From Nitrospira sp. (GTDB lineage Bacteria; Nitrospirota; Nitrospiria; Nitrospirales; Nitrospiraceae), in NCBI GenBank assembly GCA_024760525.1, contig CP060499.1:3431501-3495500 (forward strand): a DNA stretch of 64,000 nucleotides. The letters are read 5' to 3'. Position 1 is the stretch's first letter. The number at the start of each line of letters is the position of its first letter. Made by a program: the position numbers and the translations under genes. Of this stretch, positions 1 through 8,029 are shown piece after piece. The notes under the pieces are model-generated. The model searched no databases, was not told the origin of the DNA, and saw only the letters and a list, made by a program, of their open reading frames with translations.

Positions 1-142
1 TCGGATGACCACACAGAACCGGGAATTGCTGATCAAATATGTCTTGCAGTTCCAGCGTTATCACCTTGCCAGACACTATTCCGTCTGACACGATTCCGCC
101 TAAACGTGCCCTGCCCACTCTTCTGGCAGCAGGCAATCCAAT

Positions 143-586
143 TTGATGACTCGGAGTCGTCCCCACGAAAGGGGGATTCACTCACCGGTAGAAGGCCGAC
201 TAAACTGGGCAACCGTGGAAGCCACACGCACCTATCAACGTCACCACTACCGAGTGCCGCTTGCCGTGCAGTACCCGGTGATGTTTTCCGACGCAGAGAT
301 GATTGCTGAAGGGAAAGTCGTAAACCTCACAGTGTTCGGCTGCACAATTGAATGTACCGATACCGTACCGGAAAAGACGACGCTCCAAGTGCGGCTGATC
401 CTGCCGGATCAAACACAGTCTCTACCGGTTGACGAGGCCGAGGTCCGATGGGTCCAGGGTAATCGAATAGGTCTTCAGTTTCACAAAGTGGAGCGGGCGG
501 CGGATTTTCGGTTGCACGGCTTTGTGTGGGACCGCATGCTCGAACGGCTCCGGACCATTGCTCAGGAAGGGTTTTCCACCTCCTGA
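143..586 (+). CDS. PilZ-domain protein (147 aa)
   Basis: Single PilZ domain, expected to bind cyclic di-GMP and act as a small cytoplasmic effector. The RxxxR motif is present as RHHYR near residue 34. The second motif (D/N-x-S-x-x-G) reads NLTVFG, with Thr in place of Ser. The N-terminal part before RHHYR looks non-conserved and no clear SD precedes the ATG at 143. A GTG at 209, just before the domain, is an equally possible start. The last 25 bases overlap the end of the convergent flippase-like gene. The partner or output process cannot be read from the sequence. One of four stand-alone PilZ proteins in the first 16.4 kb. Confidence 0.8.
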   Translation: MMTRSRPHERGIHSPVEGRLNWATVEATRTYQRHHYRVPLAVQYPVMFSDAEMIAEGKVVNLTVFGCTIECTDTVPEKTTLQVRLILPDQTQSLPVDEAEVRWVQGNRIGLQFHKVERAADFRLHGFVWDRMLERLRTIAQEGFSTS

Positions 587-1569
587 TCCTGAGGAATTCT
601 GCCTTTTCCTACCATCGCCAAGCACAAGAGTCCGATGCCGATCCAGACGAGTTCGCGGAACCGTCGCAGCAATGCGAAGGTGATTCCCGTCACGTCACTG
701 TAGCCGAACGCTTGGAGTAACAGAAGATTGCCGGCATCCTGGGCACCCAAACTGCCGGGGATAAAGAAGGATCCGCCCTTGATAAATACCGCGAGCGCCC
801 CTATGGAGAGAGCGGACAAGACACTCACTGAACCGCCGAGTAAGTAAATGATCCCGAACACCTCCAACGATTCAGCCATCCAGCCCAAAAAGTACACCCC
901 CATCGACGCATAAAAGGCCTTTTGATGATGGCTGTAGAAATTCCGAATCGTCTGGTCGATCGAGCGCAAGTGCTCTTCCTCTGCTTCCAGGCTCTTGATT
1001 CGCAATCCAAGTTTCTTAACAAGCGATAAGATCGACGCAAAGAGTCCCCGGTGTTGGATGAATACGAACCCTGCGATTGAACACACCAACAGGCCGACAC
1101 TCAACAGCGCCGCCGTGATCGTCTGCCCGGCCGAACTCCCGGCACCGAGAATCCAAAAGGCCAAGGCGATTCCCATGAGGATATAAAACACTTCGGCAAT
1201 CGTCATCGTCGTCTTGGCAATCACGACTGAAGCGGCCCCTTCTGTCATGGGAACGTCATACTTTTTGAGCAGATAGGCCTTCAGCGGTTCGCCCCCCAGA
1301 TAGGCCGTCGGAGTGGTCATATTCACCACCTCACCGGCGGTCCGAATCGTCAGCAGTCGCCAAAACGGAACCCCTTGCGCCGCCCGCCCCAACACCACTT
1401 TCCACCCATAGGCTTCGACGGAATACATCATGAAAGACGGGATCAGGACGGCGAGCAACGATGCCGGACCGAGTCGTGTCGCGGCTTCGTAGATATTGGC
1501 GGGGCCAATATGCCAGACAAGAAGGCTCAGGACGATGAGGCCAAGGGCGAGTAGGATATAGCGCAACAC
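562..1569 (-). CDS. Flippase-like integral membrane protein (lysylphosphatidylglycerol synthase TM-region family, UPF0104)
   Basis: 335 aa with many hydrophobic segments spread over the whole length. The pattern is that of the TIGR00374/UPF0104 family, which resembles the membrane half of MprF. Signatures include an early EAYGWK-type turn, a GGEPLKAYLL motif near residue 92 and an FFIPGSLGAQDAG motif near residue 270. Family members are thought to move or handle lipid-linked substrates. The GTG start lies 24 bases after the stop of the CDP-alcohol phosphatidyltransferase gene, and it is the last gene of a six-gene operon. From context I infer that it flips or handles the lipid or head-group product of that operon. 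No catalytic aminoacyl-transferase domain is fused to it. Confidence 0.8.
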   Translation of the reverse strand: MLRYILLALGLIVLSLLVWHIGPANIYEAATRLGPASLLAVLIPSFMMYSVEAYGWKVVLGRAAQGVPFWRLLTIRTAGEVVNMTTPTAYLGGEPLKAYLLKKYDVPMTEGAASVVIAKTTMTIAEVFYILMGIALAFWILGAGSSAGQTITAALLSVGLLVCSIAGFVFIQHRGLFASILSLVKKLGLRIKSLEAEEEHLRSIDQTIRNFYSHHQKAFYASMGVYFLGWMAESLEVFGIIYLLGGSVSVLSALSIGALAVFIKGGSFFIPGSLGAQDAGNLLLLQAFGYSDVTGITFALLRRFRELVWIGIGLLCLAMVGKGRIPQDQEVENPS

Positions 1570-1593
1570 GTTAGTCGGATGGCGAACGCGGCA

Positions 1594-3003
1594 TTATGGT
1601 CGAGGAGACGAGACGGCAGACGGGCGGATGACCCAGACCATGGCGCCGGCAAATAGTAAGGAGCCGGCTGCCGCAAAGAGAAGAAACCAATAGAGTTGAT
1701 CGAACAACGCAAACCCCAGCAAGGCCGCCGAGAAATCGCGGCTGGCGACATTTTTCAGCATGACATCCGCCCAAGCCGCATGATCGGGAGTGCTCCATCC
1801 GCTGACTGCTTTGATCTTTTGCGCCTTCTCGACCAGCAACAATGAGATCCCATTGCCCAAGACCGCCGCAACGCCGAGCATGAGTGGAATCCAGTCATCC
1901 TCTCGCCCGATCTGCGTCGTATACAGCCCTACGGCGATACCCGCAAAAATCGCCATGTGAACGATGTTGTCCAGGACAATATCCAGCCAGGCGCCGAGGG
2001 GCGATTCGGTAAAAGTCAATCGCGCGACCTCACCATCGCAGCAATCGATGACGGCGGCCAATTGAAACAACACCGCCGCCACAATACCGGCGGTGTATGT
2101 TCCCAGCCCAAATCCCGCCGCGGCGACCAGACCGATCAATCCGGCGAGAACGGTGATGGAATTAGGTGCGAGCCCTGCGGCGAGAAACAGGCGCGTGAAC
2201 CAACGGGAGAGTTTCCGATTGAAGTACCGATCGACGAACCCTTCAAATTCCCCCTTGAGCGAATTGAACAGCTTCTTTTCGGCCGACTCCACATCAGACA
2301 AGGTTCGGACATTCTGATACCAGGTACCCCGCTTCTCTTCAGTCGCGACGACACGCACACGACCGTCCGCTGCCGCCCGCTCGATCCACTGACGGATTGG
2401 AGGGCTTCCTTTCTCATTAACCACGGGATTCCCGGCGTTCATGAGAGTCGCCGGTACGACAACCAGCTCAGCGACCCGTAGACTCGGATCGTCCAGACGA
2501 GTCGATGCAAAAGTCTTCGAGCGACCGGGCGGTACTTTCAACGGTACCCCCTGTCTAGGCTGGGCGACCACGATCGCCTGCCCTTCCCGCACGTCGCGGC
2601 GCAATTGTTCGATCAATCCGCGCGAAAACACGCTATTGACGCTCGCGACCAACGCAAAGCCGTGCACTTCTGCCGCCAACGCTTCCCATGTCCGAGGGTC
2701 ATCCAGTGGAAACTCTCGGATCGGCATCCACCGGACAGGAATCGTCACGCGCGGCCCTCTCCCCAATGCCTGTTTCAGCTGTTCCTCTTCGGAACCGGAG
2801 AGGACGATCAATTGGCGAATCCCCGCCCGTTGCAACGTGAGCACGGTGCGTTGAAAGAGCCCAATTCCCACGACGCTCGTCAGAGGTCCGACTTCACCGA
2901 CCTCAGGCCCGGCCGATCCGCCAAAGACCCCGACGGAAGGCAGGAGGATCGCGGTCGCCAACCCGTGGATCTCGGCTCTGCGCTGAAGAATACTCTTACT
3001 CAT
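1594..3003 (-). CDS. CDP-alcohol phosphatidyltransferase with an N-terminal degenerate nucleotidyltransferase domain
   Basis: 469 aa. The C-terminal half is a CDP-alcohol phosphatidyltransferase. The complete motif DGx2ARx8Gx3Dx3D is present (D323, G324, A327, R328, G337, D341, D345) within a multi-span membrane domain. The first ~230 residues resemble a MobA/RfbA-type nucleotidyltransferase fold, but the P-loop-like GxGxR and PK signatures cannot be found, so this half is probably not catalytic. The domain order resembles archaeal IPCT-DIPPS fusions. The expected reaction is transfer of a head-group phosphate or phosphonate from a CDP-activated donor onto a lipid alcohol at the inner membrane. 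The active cytidylyltransferase is probably the upstream gene, 84 bases away. The real acceptor is unknown. Confidence 0.85.
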   Translation of the reverse strand: MSKSILQRRAEIHGLATAILLPSVGVFGGSAGPEVGEVGPLTSVVGIGLFQRTVLTLQRAGIRQLIVLSGSEEEQLKQALGRGPRVTIPVRWMPIREFPLDDPRTWEALAAEVHGFALVASVNSVFSRGLIEQLRRDVREGQAIVVAQPRQGVPLKVPPGRSKTFASTRLDDPSLRVAELVVVPATLMNAGNPVVNEKGSPPIRQWIERAAADGRVRVVATEEKRGTWYQNVRTLSDVESAEKKLFNSLKGEFEGFVDRYFNRKLSRWFTRLFLAAGLAPNSITVLAGLIGLVAAAGFGLGTYTAGIVAAVLFQLAAVIDCCDGEVARLTFTESPLGAWLDIVLDNIVHMAIFAGIAVGLYTTQIGREDDWIPLMLGVAAVLGNGISLLLVEKAQKIKAVSGWSTPDHAAWADVMLKNVASRDFSAALLGFALFDQLYWFLLFAAAGSLLFAGAMVWVIRPSAVSSPRP

Positions 3004-3087
3004 GATTCCACATGCAATCGAACGCGCCAGTCATCGATCCACGATGCAGGTCCCTTCTGCATCGAACATCTCATGGTGAAGACTTTC

Positions 3088-3807
3088 TCACAATTTTGGC
3101 AAAACTTCCAACTCAGCTTTTTTCACATCTTCGATGAAATCGATCTCGGTCCAGGGCAAGCCTCCGATCTTTTCATGGCCGACTCTCACGTCCTGAAAGT
3201 ACGGTAGCAGCGCGTCTTCGTATTCCATATCCCACGCACCTCGATCGATGTAGCTCTGGAGCGAGGAAACGACCCGAGGCGTGTCGGCATGCCGAACCCG
3301 GAGAAATCCCACGCCTTCGCCGGCATAGTCGTACTGTTCCGGCATTCTCTTGGTCAGCGCAATCACCCGACCACCCGCCACAACCACCATGCATTCCTCT
3401 CCGGTCTGCTTGACCGTCTCATCCATCAACAGCGCATTCTCGAAGGGCGACGACACCAGACGCCGGAGGATCTCCCGGTGAAAGAGCACATCGGCATCCA
3501 TCACGATGGTATCGTCGTCGAGCGCGGTTCGCGCAATCCACAGGGAGGAAATACTGCCCCTGTGAAACTGCTCATTGACCAGAAAGGTGACGCCGACCCC
3601 GCACGAATCGTGTTCGACCGCAGCACGAATCATCTCCTGCTTGTATCCGACGACGATCTCCGCCCGCCGGACCCCGACACCGGCCAGTGCCTCCAGATAG
3701 CGATGCAGGAGCGACCGTCCACCGATCTCAATCAGGCACTTGGGGCGATGTTGCGTGACTTGCCACAGCCGTTTCCCGACTCCCGCTGCCAGAATGATCG
3801 CCTTCAT
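3088..3807 (-). CDS. Nucleotidyltransferase, probable head-group (aminoethylphosphonate/phosphocholine-type) cytidylyltransferase
   Basis: 239 aa from the chosen ATG. The N-terminus carries an intact nucleotidyltransferase signature: AGVGKR near residues 8-13, then RPKCLIEIGG. An acidic MDADVLF motif is the metal and nucleotide site. The family includes LicC-type phosphocholine cytidylyltransferases and the N-terminal half of PntC, the aminoethylphosphonate cytidylyltransferase. The start at 3807 overlaps the transaminase stop as ATGA, which fixes the start and implies translational coupling. An in-frame GTG at 3819 is less likely. In PntC the same two activities are one fused protein; here they are separate adjacent genes. 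Substrate assignment rests on context. Confidence 0.8.
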   Translation of the reverse strand: MKAIILAAGVGKRLWQVTQHRPKCLIEIGGRSLLHRYLEALAGVGVRRAEIVVGYKQEMIRAAVEHDSCGVGVTFLVNEQFHRGSISSLWIARTALDDDTIVMDADVLFHREILRRLVSSPFENALLMDETVKQTGEECMVVVAGGRVIALTKRMPEQYDYAGEGVGFLRVRHADTPRVVSSLQSYIDRGAWDMEYEDALLPYFQDVRVGHEKIGGLPWTEIDFIEDVKKAELEVLPKL

Positions 3808-4886
3808 GCTGCCTTGCACGCCTGTTCGAAGGCATCGAGAAACCCGCCAAACTGCGCCTCAGTCAACGCTCCCATATTAGCGACACGGAAAATCTTGTTT
3901 TCTAAGTTGCCTTGCCCGGCGTAGATCACATAACCCTGCTGCTTGAGGCGATCGTGCAACGACTGGTATGAAACGCCTTCGGGCAGATGAAACGCCGTAA
4001 TGGTATTCGATTGTCGGTCCACCGGAAGAAGAGCTTTCACACCAAGCTTGGTCATGCGCTCGCGGATCATGGTCGCCATCTTCCTGTACCGCTGGATGCG
4101 ATTCGGCACACCTTCTTCGAGCAATTCATTCAGCGCTTCGTCGAACGCATAATACACTTGTACCGCCGGGGTGAACGGAATCGTGCCTTGGCCGTCGTTG
4201 TCAATATAATGCGTCAGATGGAGATACCAAGACCGCTTCGGATATGACCGCATTTTTTCGACGAAGCCCTTCCGCACCAGCACAAAGGACACGCCCGGGA
4301 ATCCCTGAATGCATTTGCCGGCCGTCCCCACCACCATGTAGATGTGCGATTTGGCGATGTCGAGCGTCTCGCCGGCCAACGCACTCACCGCATCGAGCAC
4401 AAACACGCGATTCTGATTATCGACAATTTCGGCGATCTCGTGGACGGGGTTGAGAAGTCCGGTCGTCGTTTCGTGATGCACCATGCCGACAACGTGCACT
4501 TCCTGGTGCTGCCGTAAGGCAAGCAGCAGCCGTTCAGGATCCGGCCGAGCCGTCCAGTCATACTTCAACTCGCTCACACCGAGGCGATGAAGCCCGATGA
4601 TCTGAGATATCCGCTCGCCATAGACACCGTTGTTCAGGACAAGCATACGACGGCCGTGCGGGATCGACGACATTAAAGCCGCTTCGACGGCAGCCGTTCC
4701 CGACCCCGTCATGACGACAGCGACGTACTCGGATTCAGCCCCTGGGACGAAAGCCTTGAGCAGCTTGGCTTGGATACGGTGGAGCAGTTCTGAAAATTCG
4801 GCTTCGCGATGACAGATATCGGGCCTGAGCAGCGCCTGCCGAACGCGCTCAGAAACGTTCACCGGCCCAGGATTCAGGAGAACCAT
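3804..4886 (-). CDS. 2-aminoethylphosphonate-type aminotransferase (class V, PLP)
   Basis: 360 aa, normal length for class V aminotransferases of the PhnW/AGXT type. It opens with the family signature LNPGPVNVSERV. D165 (LDAVSA) should contact the PLP ring nitrogen, and K191 in TAGKCIQGFPG is the PLP lysine. The HREAEF motif near residue 26 is typical of the transaminases found in phosphonate biosynthesis. Expected reaction: reversible interconversion of phosphonoacetaldehyde and 2-aminoethylphosphonate, here probably in the biosynthetic direction because the aldehyde-forming decarboxylase lies just upstream. Stop and next start overlap as ATGA. If the decarboxylase made sulfoacetaldehyde the product would instead be taurine. 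Confidence 0.85.
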   Translation of the reverse strand: MVLLNPGPVNVSERVRQALLRPDICHREAEFSELLHRIQAKLLKAFVPGAESEYVAVVMTGSGTAAVEAALMSSIPHGRRMLVLNNGVYGERISQIIGLHRLGVSELKYDWTARPDPERLLLALRQHQEVHVVGMVHHETTTGLLNPVHEIAEIVDNQNRVFVLDAVSALAGETLDIAKSHIYMVVGTAGKCIQGFPGVSFVLVRKGFVEKMRSYPKRSWYLHLTHYIDNDGQGTIPFTPAVQVYYAFDEALNELLEEGVPNRIQRYRKMATMIRERMTKLGVKALLPVDRQSNTITAFHLPEGVSYQSLHDRLKQQGYVIYAGQGNLENKIFRVANMGALTEAQFGGFLDAFEQACKAA

Positions 4887-4964
4887 TCTTCGACCCTTCC
4901 TCTTACAGAGACTGCGTCTTGCGCGAGTCGTGCACGTACAGCGCGTACAAGCGCGTCGCGTCTA

Positions 4965-5546
4965 CTACCCCTCGATCGCCTTCATAAACCGGCGAGTAAT
5001 GTCCGGCGGATCGTGCACGACACGGCCTGCATCCTCCGCAAATTCATTGACCTTGATGAGCAGCATGCTGGGCCCATCCTTCTTCAGCATGTCCTTGAAT
5101 TCGTAGACCAGATCATCACGATCGAGGACCCGCTCGACATTGACATAACCTGCCGCCTTCGCCACTTTTTCCAGCGGCACCACATTGGAGATGGTGGGCT
5201 GATTCCCGGTCGTGCCGTACACTTCATTGTCAAAGACCACGTGAATGAAGTTCTTCGGCTTCAACGCCCCGACAGTCGCGAGTGTGCCCATGCCCATTAA
5301 GACATTTCCGTCGCCGTCAAAGGTGACGACTTGTTTATTCGGCTTTGCGAGTGCCACCCCAAGTGCGATAGCCGGCGCATTGCCCATAGAACCGATCATG
5401 TAGAAATGAGTGGGCCGATCCGCGATCTTGTGAGCCTCCCGAGAGGGAAACCCGTTGCAGATAATGACCGGCTGATTCGTCAGCAACTCCAGCAAGGCGG
5501 CCATGGCCTGCGCACGACTGACCAAGGTGCCTTGTTCGGGCCTCAT
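4965..5546 (-). CDS. Phosphonopyruvate/sulfopyruvate decarboxylase, beta (TPP-binding) subunit
   Basis: 193 aa. This is the C-terminal thiamine-diphosphate-binding half of phosphonopyruvate or sulfopyruvate decarboxylases. The TPP/Mg motif runs from GDGNVLMGMG (about residue 80) to the Asn in DNEVYGTTGN. The start at 5546 overlaps the alpha-subunit stop as ATGA; the longer frame reaching 5627 only overlaps alpha in another frame and is rejected. It acts with the alpha subunit to decarboxylate a 3-phosphono- or 3-sulfo-pyruvate. The two-gene layout is that of ComD/ComE, whereas Ppd is usually one ~380-residue chain. Neither subunit's substrate can be settled from sequence alone. Confidence 0.85.
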   Translation of the reverse strand: MRPEQGTLVSRAQAMAALLELLTNQPVIICNGFPSREAHKIADRPTHFYMIGSMGNAPAIALGVALAKPNKQVVTFDGDGNVLMGMGTLATVGALKPKNFIHVVFDNEVYGTTGNQPTISNVVPLEKVAKAAGYVNVERVLDRDDLVYEFKDMLKKDGPSMLLIKVNEFAEDAGRVVHDPPDITRRFMKAIEG

Positions 5547-6040
5547 GGGTGCAACCCCTTCACCACACCCTTCGTAATGAAAAGCGCGACCGGAATCCGC
5601 TGAGTCATAAACGTCGCCGCAACCCATCTAAAATCTTCGATCGCTGTGTGTTCCGTCAAGGTACGGTGTGGAATCTTGACTGTATCGAGCAATTGCGGCA
5701 TCACTTCTCCCATCACCAGATGCTCTGGAGCGTCCTTCCCCCCCTGGCCCCGCCATGACACAATCAGCACACAGGGTTGTTGATAAATCAGATTAAGGGA
5801 AATGAGCGCGTTCAGGGAGGTGCCGAGCCCTGAGTTTTGCATTAACACAGCCGGAGTTCTCCCCGCCATGTATGCGCCTGCAGCCATGCCGACCGCCTCA
5901 TCCTCCCGGACCGCAGGGACATAGAGCCGGCGGGTCATCAACTCCGCGATAATTCCTCCCAGAATCGAATCCGGCACACCGGTGAAAAAATTTACTCCCA
6001 TGTCCTGCAGAGCCTGTACGAACACGTCACTCTCGATCAC
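5543..6040 (-). CDS. Phosphonopyruvate/sulfopyruvate decarboxylase, alpha subunit
   Basis: 165 aa from the GTG at 6040, which follows a GGGAGGGAG SD by about nine bases; a GTG at 6070 is the longer option. This is the N-terminal pyrimidine-binding half of the enzyme. FTGVPDS is followed by VREDEAVGMAAGAYMAG, whose Glu should activate the TPP aminopyrimidine, and by MQNSGLGTSLNALISL. The wording of these blocks is close to both Ppd and ComD. It is the first gene of the minus-strand operon and faces away from the plus-strand gene at 6200 across about 160 bases, so its promoter should lie there. No PEP mutase gene precedes it. Confidence 0.85.
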   Translation of the reverse strand: MIESDVFVQALQDMGVNFFTGVPDSILGGIIAELMTRRLYVPAVREDEAVGMAAGAYMAGRTPAVLMQNSGLGTSLNALISLNLIYQQPCVLIVSWRGQGGKDAPEHLVMGEVMPQLLDTVKIPHRTLTEHTAIEDFRWVAATFMTQRIPVALFITKGVVKGLHP

Positions 6041-6199
6041 CGAGCGCTCCCTCCCAGAAGTCACGGGCACACGCCTGCGAAAGCCGGCGCATTATAAAAT
6101 ACGCCTCGGCGCCTTCTCAAGGACGATCGGCGGTTGTGTTCGCTCCAGCAGCATGCTAGCGTGAGTGCACCCGATGTGCTCTCCAATGCATCAGCGCAC

Positions 6200-6730
6200 A
6201 TGAACTGTCCCCCCCGCCTAGCAACCCGCACGTGGCCGTTAGTTGTGATGCTCACGGCCATGATCGGTGCCGGTACGACATGGGCTGTTCCCATGATCAA
6301 CGACCCGAAAGGATTTCGGGATATTCCTTGGGGAGCTTCTTTGTCTTCCCGCCAGGACCTGGAAACAATCCGGACAAGCCCGCATATCGTCGAGTATTTT
6401 CCAAAGGCAGCGCCGGCATCCTTTGCCGGAATCGAGATGACCAGTATCCTCTATATTTCGGTGGATGACCAATTCGCGCGAGTCACGATTCGGTATCAAG
6501 GGAACCACGTCCATAGGCAAGTGCTGGACTTCTTGGAAACCCGTTTTGGAAGACTGGAGCGGGTTCCTGGACAAATGGCGCGTGGACTCACTCAACAATA
6601 CAACTGGCGTGGTTCGGACACCGAAATCAATTTGACGTACCAAGCCGGTACGGAACGTGGCTACATCTTTATCGATAGTCGCACACTCGCGCCGCGGTTC
6701 AACGACGACATTACCGATTCCGCAGAGTAG
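6200..6730 (+). CDS. Secreted protein of unknown function, tandem paralogue 1
   Basis: 176 aa from the ATG at 6200, where a signal peptide begins (hydrophobic core around PLVVMLTAMIGAG, probable cleavage after TWA). I do not recognise the family. The mature part begins PMINDPKGFRDIPWG, a block repeated almost word for word in the next gene, so the two arose by tandem duplication. The C-terminal half, with FGRLERVPGQ and a closing IFIDSRTLA, is also shared. A periplasmic or secreted location is inferred from the signal peptide. The stop at 6730 is four bases before the start of the paralogue, so the two are co-transcribed. Confidence 0.75.
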   Translation: MNCPPRLATRTWPLVVMLTAMIGAGTTWAVPMINDPKGFRDIPWGASLSSRQDLETIRTSPHIVEYFPKAAPASFAGIEMTSILYISVDDQFARVTIRYQGNHVHRQVLDFLETRFGRLERVPGQMARGLTQQYNWRGSDTEINLTYQAGTERGYIFIDSRTLAPRFNDDITDSAE

Positions 6731-6734
6731 GTCA

Positions 6735-7262
6735 ATGGACAGGCATCTTTCCGAGCGGGTCATGCCCATCACAGTAATGCTGTTCTGTCTGTTGGGATCG
6801 GTGCCTACAGCATTGGGGGTCCCCATCGTGAACGATCCCAATGGATTCGAAGACATCTCCTGGGGGACAATCTTGTCCGAGACGGAGCACTTCGTGAAGG
6901 TCGAGGATGCAGGTCGCGTACAGATTTACGAGCGGAGAGAACGAAGTCCCTCGCTTGGCGCGACACCGGTCGATTCCATACGATTTACCACGTTTGAGAA
7001 GAAGTTCGGTCGAGTCACGGTTCGTTACAGCGGCAAAGATACCCATGACGGAATCCTGACCTATCTTCAAGCAATATATGGCCCACTCGATCGAACGCCG
7101 GGACAGATCGCCGTCGGGCCGGTCAAGGTCTATGCGTGGCATGGTCTTCTCACTGAAGTGACGTTGCGATTCGAGAGCGGGATCGATCGCGGGATCATCT
7201 TCTTTGAAAGTCGGACACTTGCTGAAAAACTGGCCGACGGCACTTCCTCCACAGCCTTTTGA
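6735..7262 (+). CDS. Secreted protein of unknown function, tandem paralogue 2
   Basis: 175 aa from the ATG at 6735. It has a signal peptide with core TVMLFCLLGSVPTALG and then the shared motif PIVNDPNGFEDISWG. Later shared blocks are LDRTPGQIAVG and IFFESRTLAEKL. The longer open frame back to 6657 overlaps paralogue 1 and lacks support. Sequence between the conserved blocks has diverged strongly, so the duplication is not recent. The NDPxGFxDIxWG block just after the signal peptide is the most conserved part and is probably structural or a binding site. No function is assigned. Confidence 0.75.
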   Translation: MDRHLSERVMPITVMLFCLLGSVPTALGVPIVNDPNGFEDISWGTILSETEHFVKVEDAGRVQIYERRERSPSLGATPVDSIRFTTFEKKFGRVTVRYSGKDTHDGILTYLQAIYGPLDRTPGQIAVGPVKVYAWHGLLTEVTLRFESGIDRGIIFFESRTLAEKLADGTSSTAF

Positions 7263-7370
7263 CTGGCATCGGATGTTCCATGCTGTCCCAGAATTTCCAT
7301 TTCTATACGCTGGCTTTCCGGCATCCATCCCGATTATTGAATTGATTAGGAAAATATCCTGAACGCGGTT

Positions 7371-7778
7371 ATGATGACGAGGCCTAAGATGAATAGTCGA
7401 AAATCCTACGTGCCACTGGACAGCCGTTACGCCGAACGCGTCGCTGTCACGTGTCGAGTGCGTTACGTCGGTGAGGTCCCAACACAGCCGCACCAAGGCG
7501 AAGGGCTCACCAAGAACATATCAGTTTCCGGATGCCATGTTATCAGTGACCGCCCCGTCACGCGTGGGACACTACTGACCCTTATCATTGCCCTGCCCGA
7601 TGGGTTACCGCAATTCTCGATCAAATCGGCGCATGTTGTATGGGTCTCAGGTTGCCAGTTTTCCGTCCGATTTATGGACCTGAGTCGCGACCACCGAAAA
7701 CGGCTGCAAGCGTTCATCTGGAAGAGCATCTCCCACACCACCGTGAGTGATCAACGAACACGATTCCGACTTATATAG
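7371..7778 (+). CDS. PilZ-domain protein (135 aa)
   Basis: Stand-alone PilZ domain with both c-di-GMP contacts intact: RYAER (RxxxR) near residue 19 and NISVSG (NxSxxG) near residue 50. The domain fills nearly the whole chain and there is no signal peptide or second domain. It lies 108 bases after the tandem secreted pair and 251 bases before another PilZ gene, so it may be independently transcribed. The start at the first of two adjacent ATG-rich codons is not decided by an SD sequence. Downstream target unknown. Confidence 0.8.
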   Translation: MMTRPKMNSRKSYVPLDSRYAERVAVTCRVRYVGEVPTQPHQGEGLTKNISVSGCHVISDRPVTRGTLLTLIIALPDGLPQFSIKSAHVVWVSGCQFSVRFMDLSRDHRKRLQAFIWKSISHTTVSDQRTRFRLI

Positions 7779-7952
7779 TCCCGCCTCCACTACACCCTGT
7801 CGGTTTCTCCTACTCCATAGCGCGTTCAAACGGCACATCGGGTCCAAGCCACTCGTAAACTGTTTCATCGTCACGCGTGTCTTTCGAATTGATACCGACT
7901 TGTTGATTGACTGCTCATATCTCACCCCACTTCCGGATGGACGGGTACCCCT

Positions 7953-7962
7953 CCCCTAGGGG
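7953..7962. promoter_or_regulatory. Palindrome CCCCTAGGGG upstream of a PilZ gene
   Basis: A perfect 10-base palindrome sits within a GC block that starts TACCCCT at 7946 and ends AGGGGGA near 7964. It is 67 bases before the start of the PilZ gene at 8030. NarL/LuxR-type response regulators often bind such TACCCCT-like inverted heptamers, so an operator is possible. No regulator is encoded next to it and the call rests on symmetry and position only. Confidence 0.3.
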
Positions 7963-8029
7963 GAAGGCAAGGTCGGTGCTCAGCGGTAGCTTTCATCCAT
8001 AACGAAGTCCCAACAGGAGGAGGGTGACT

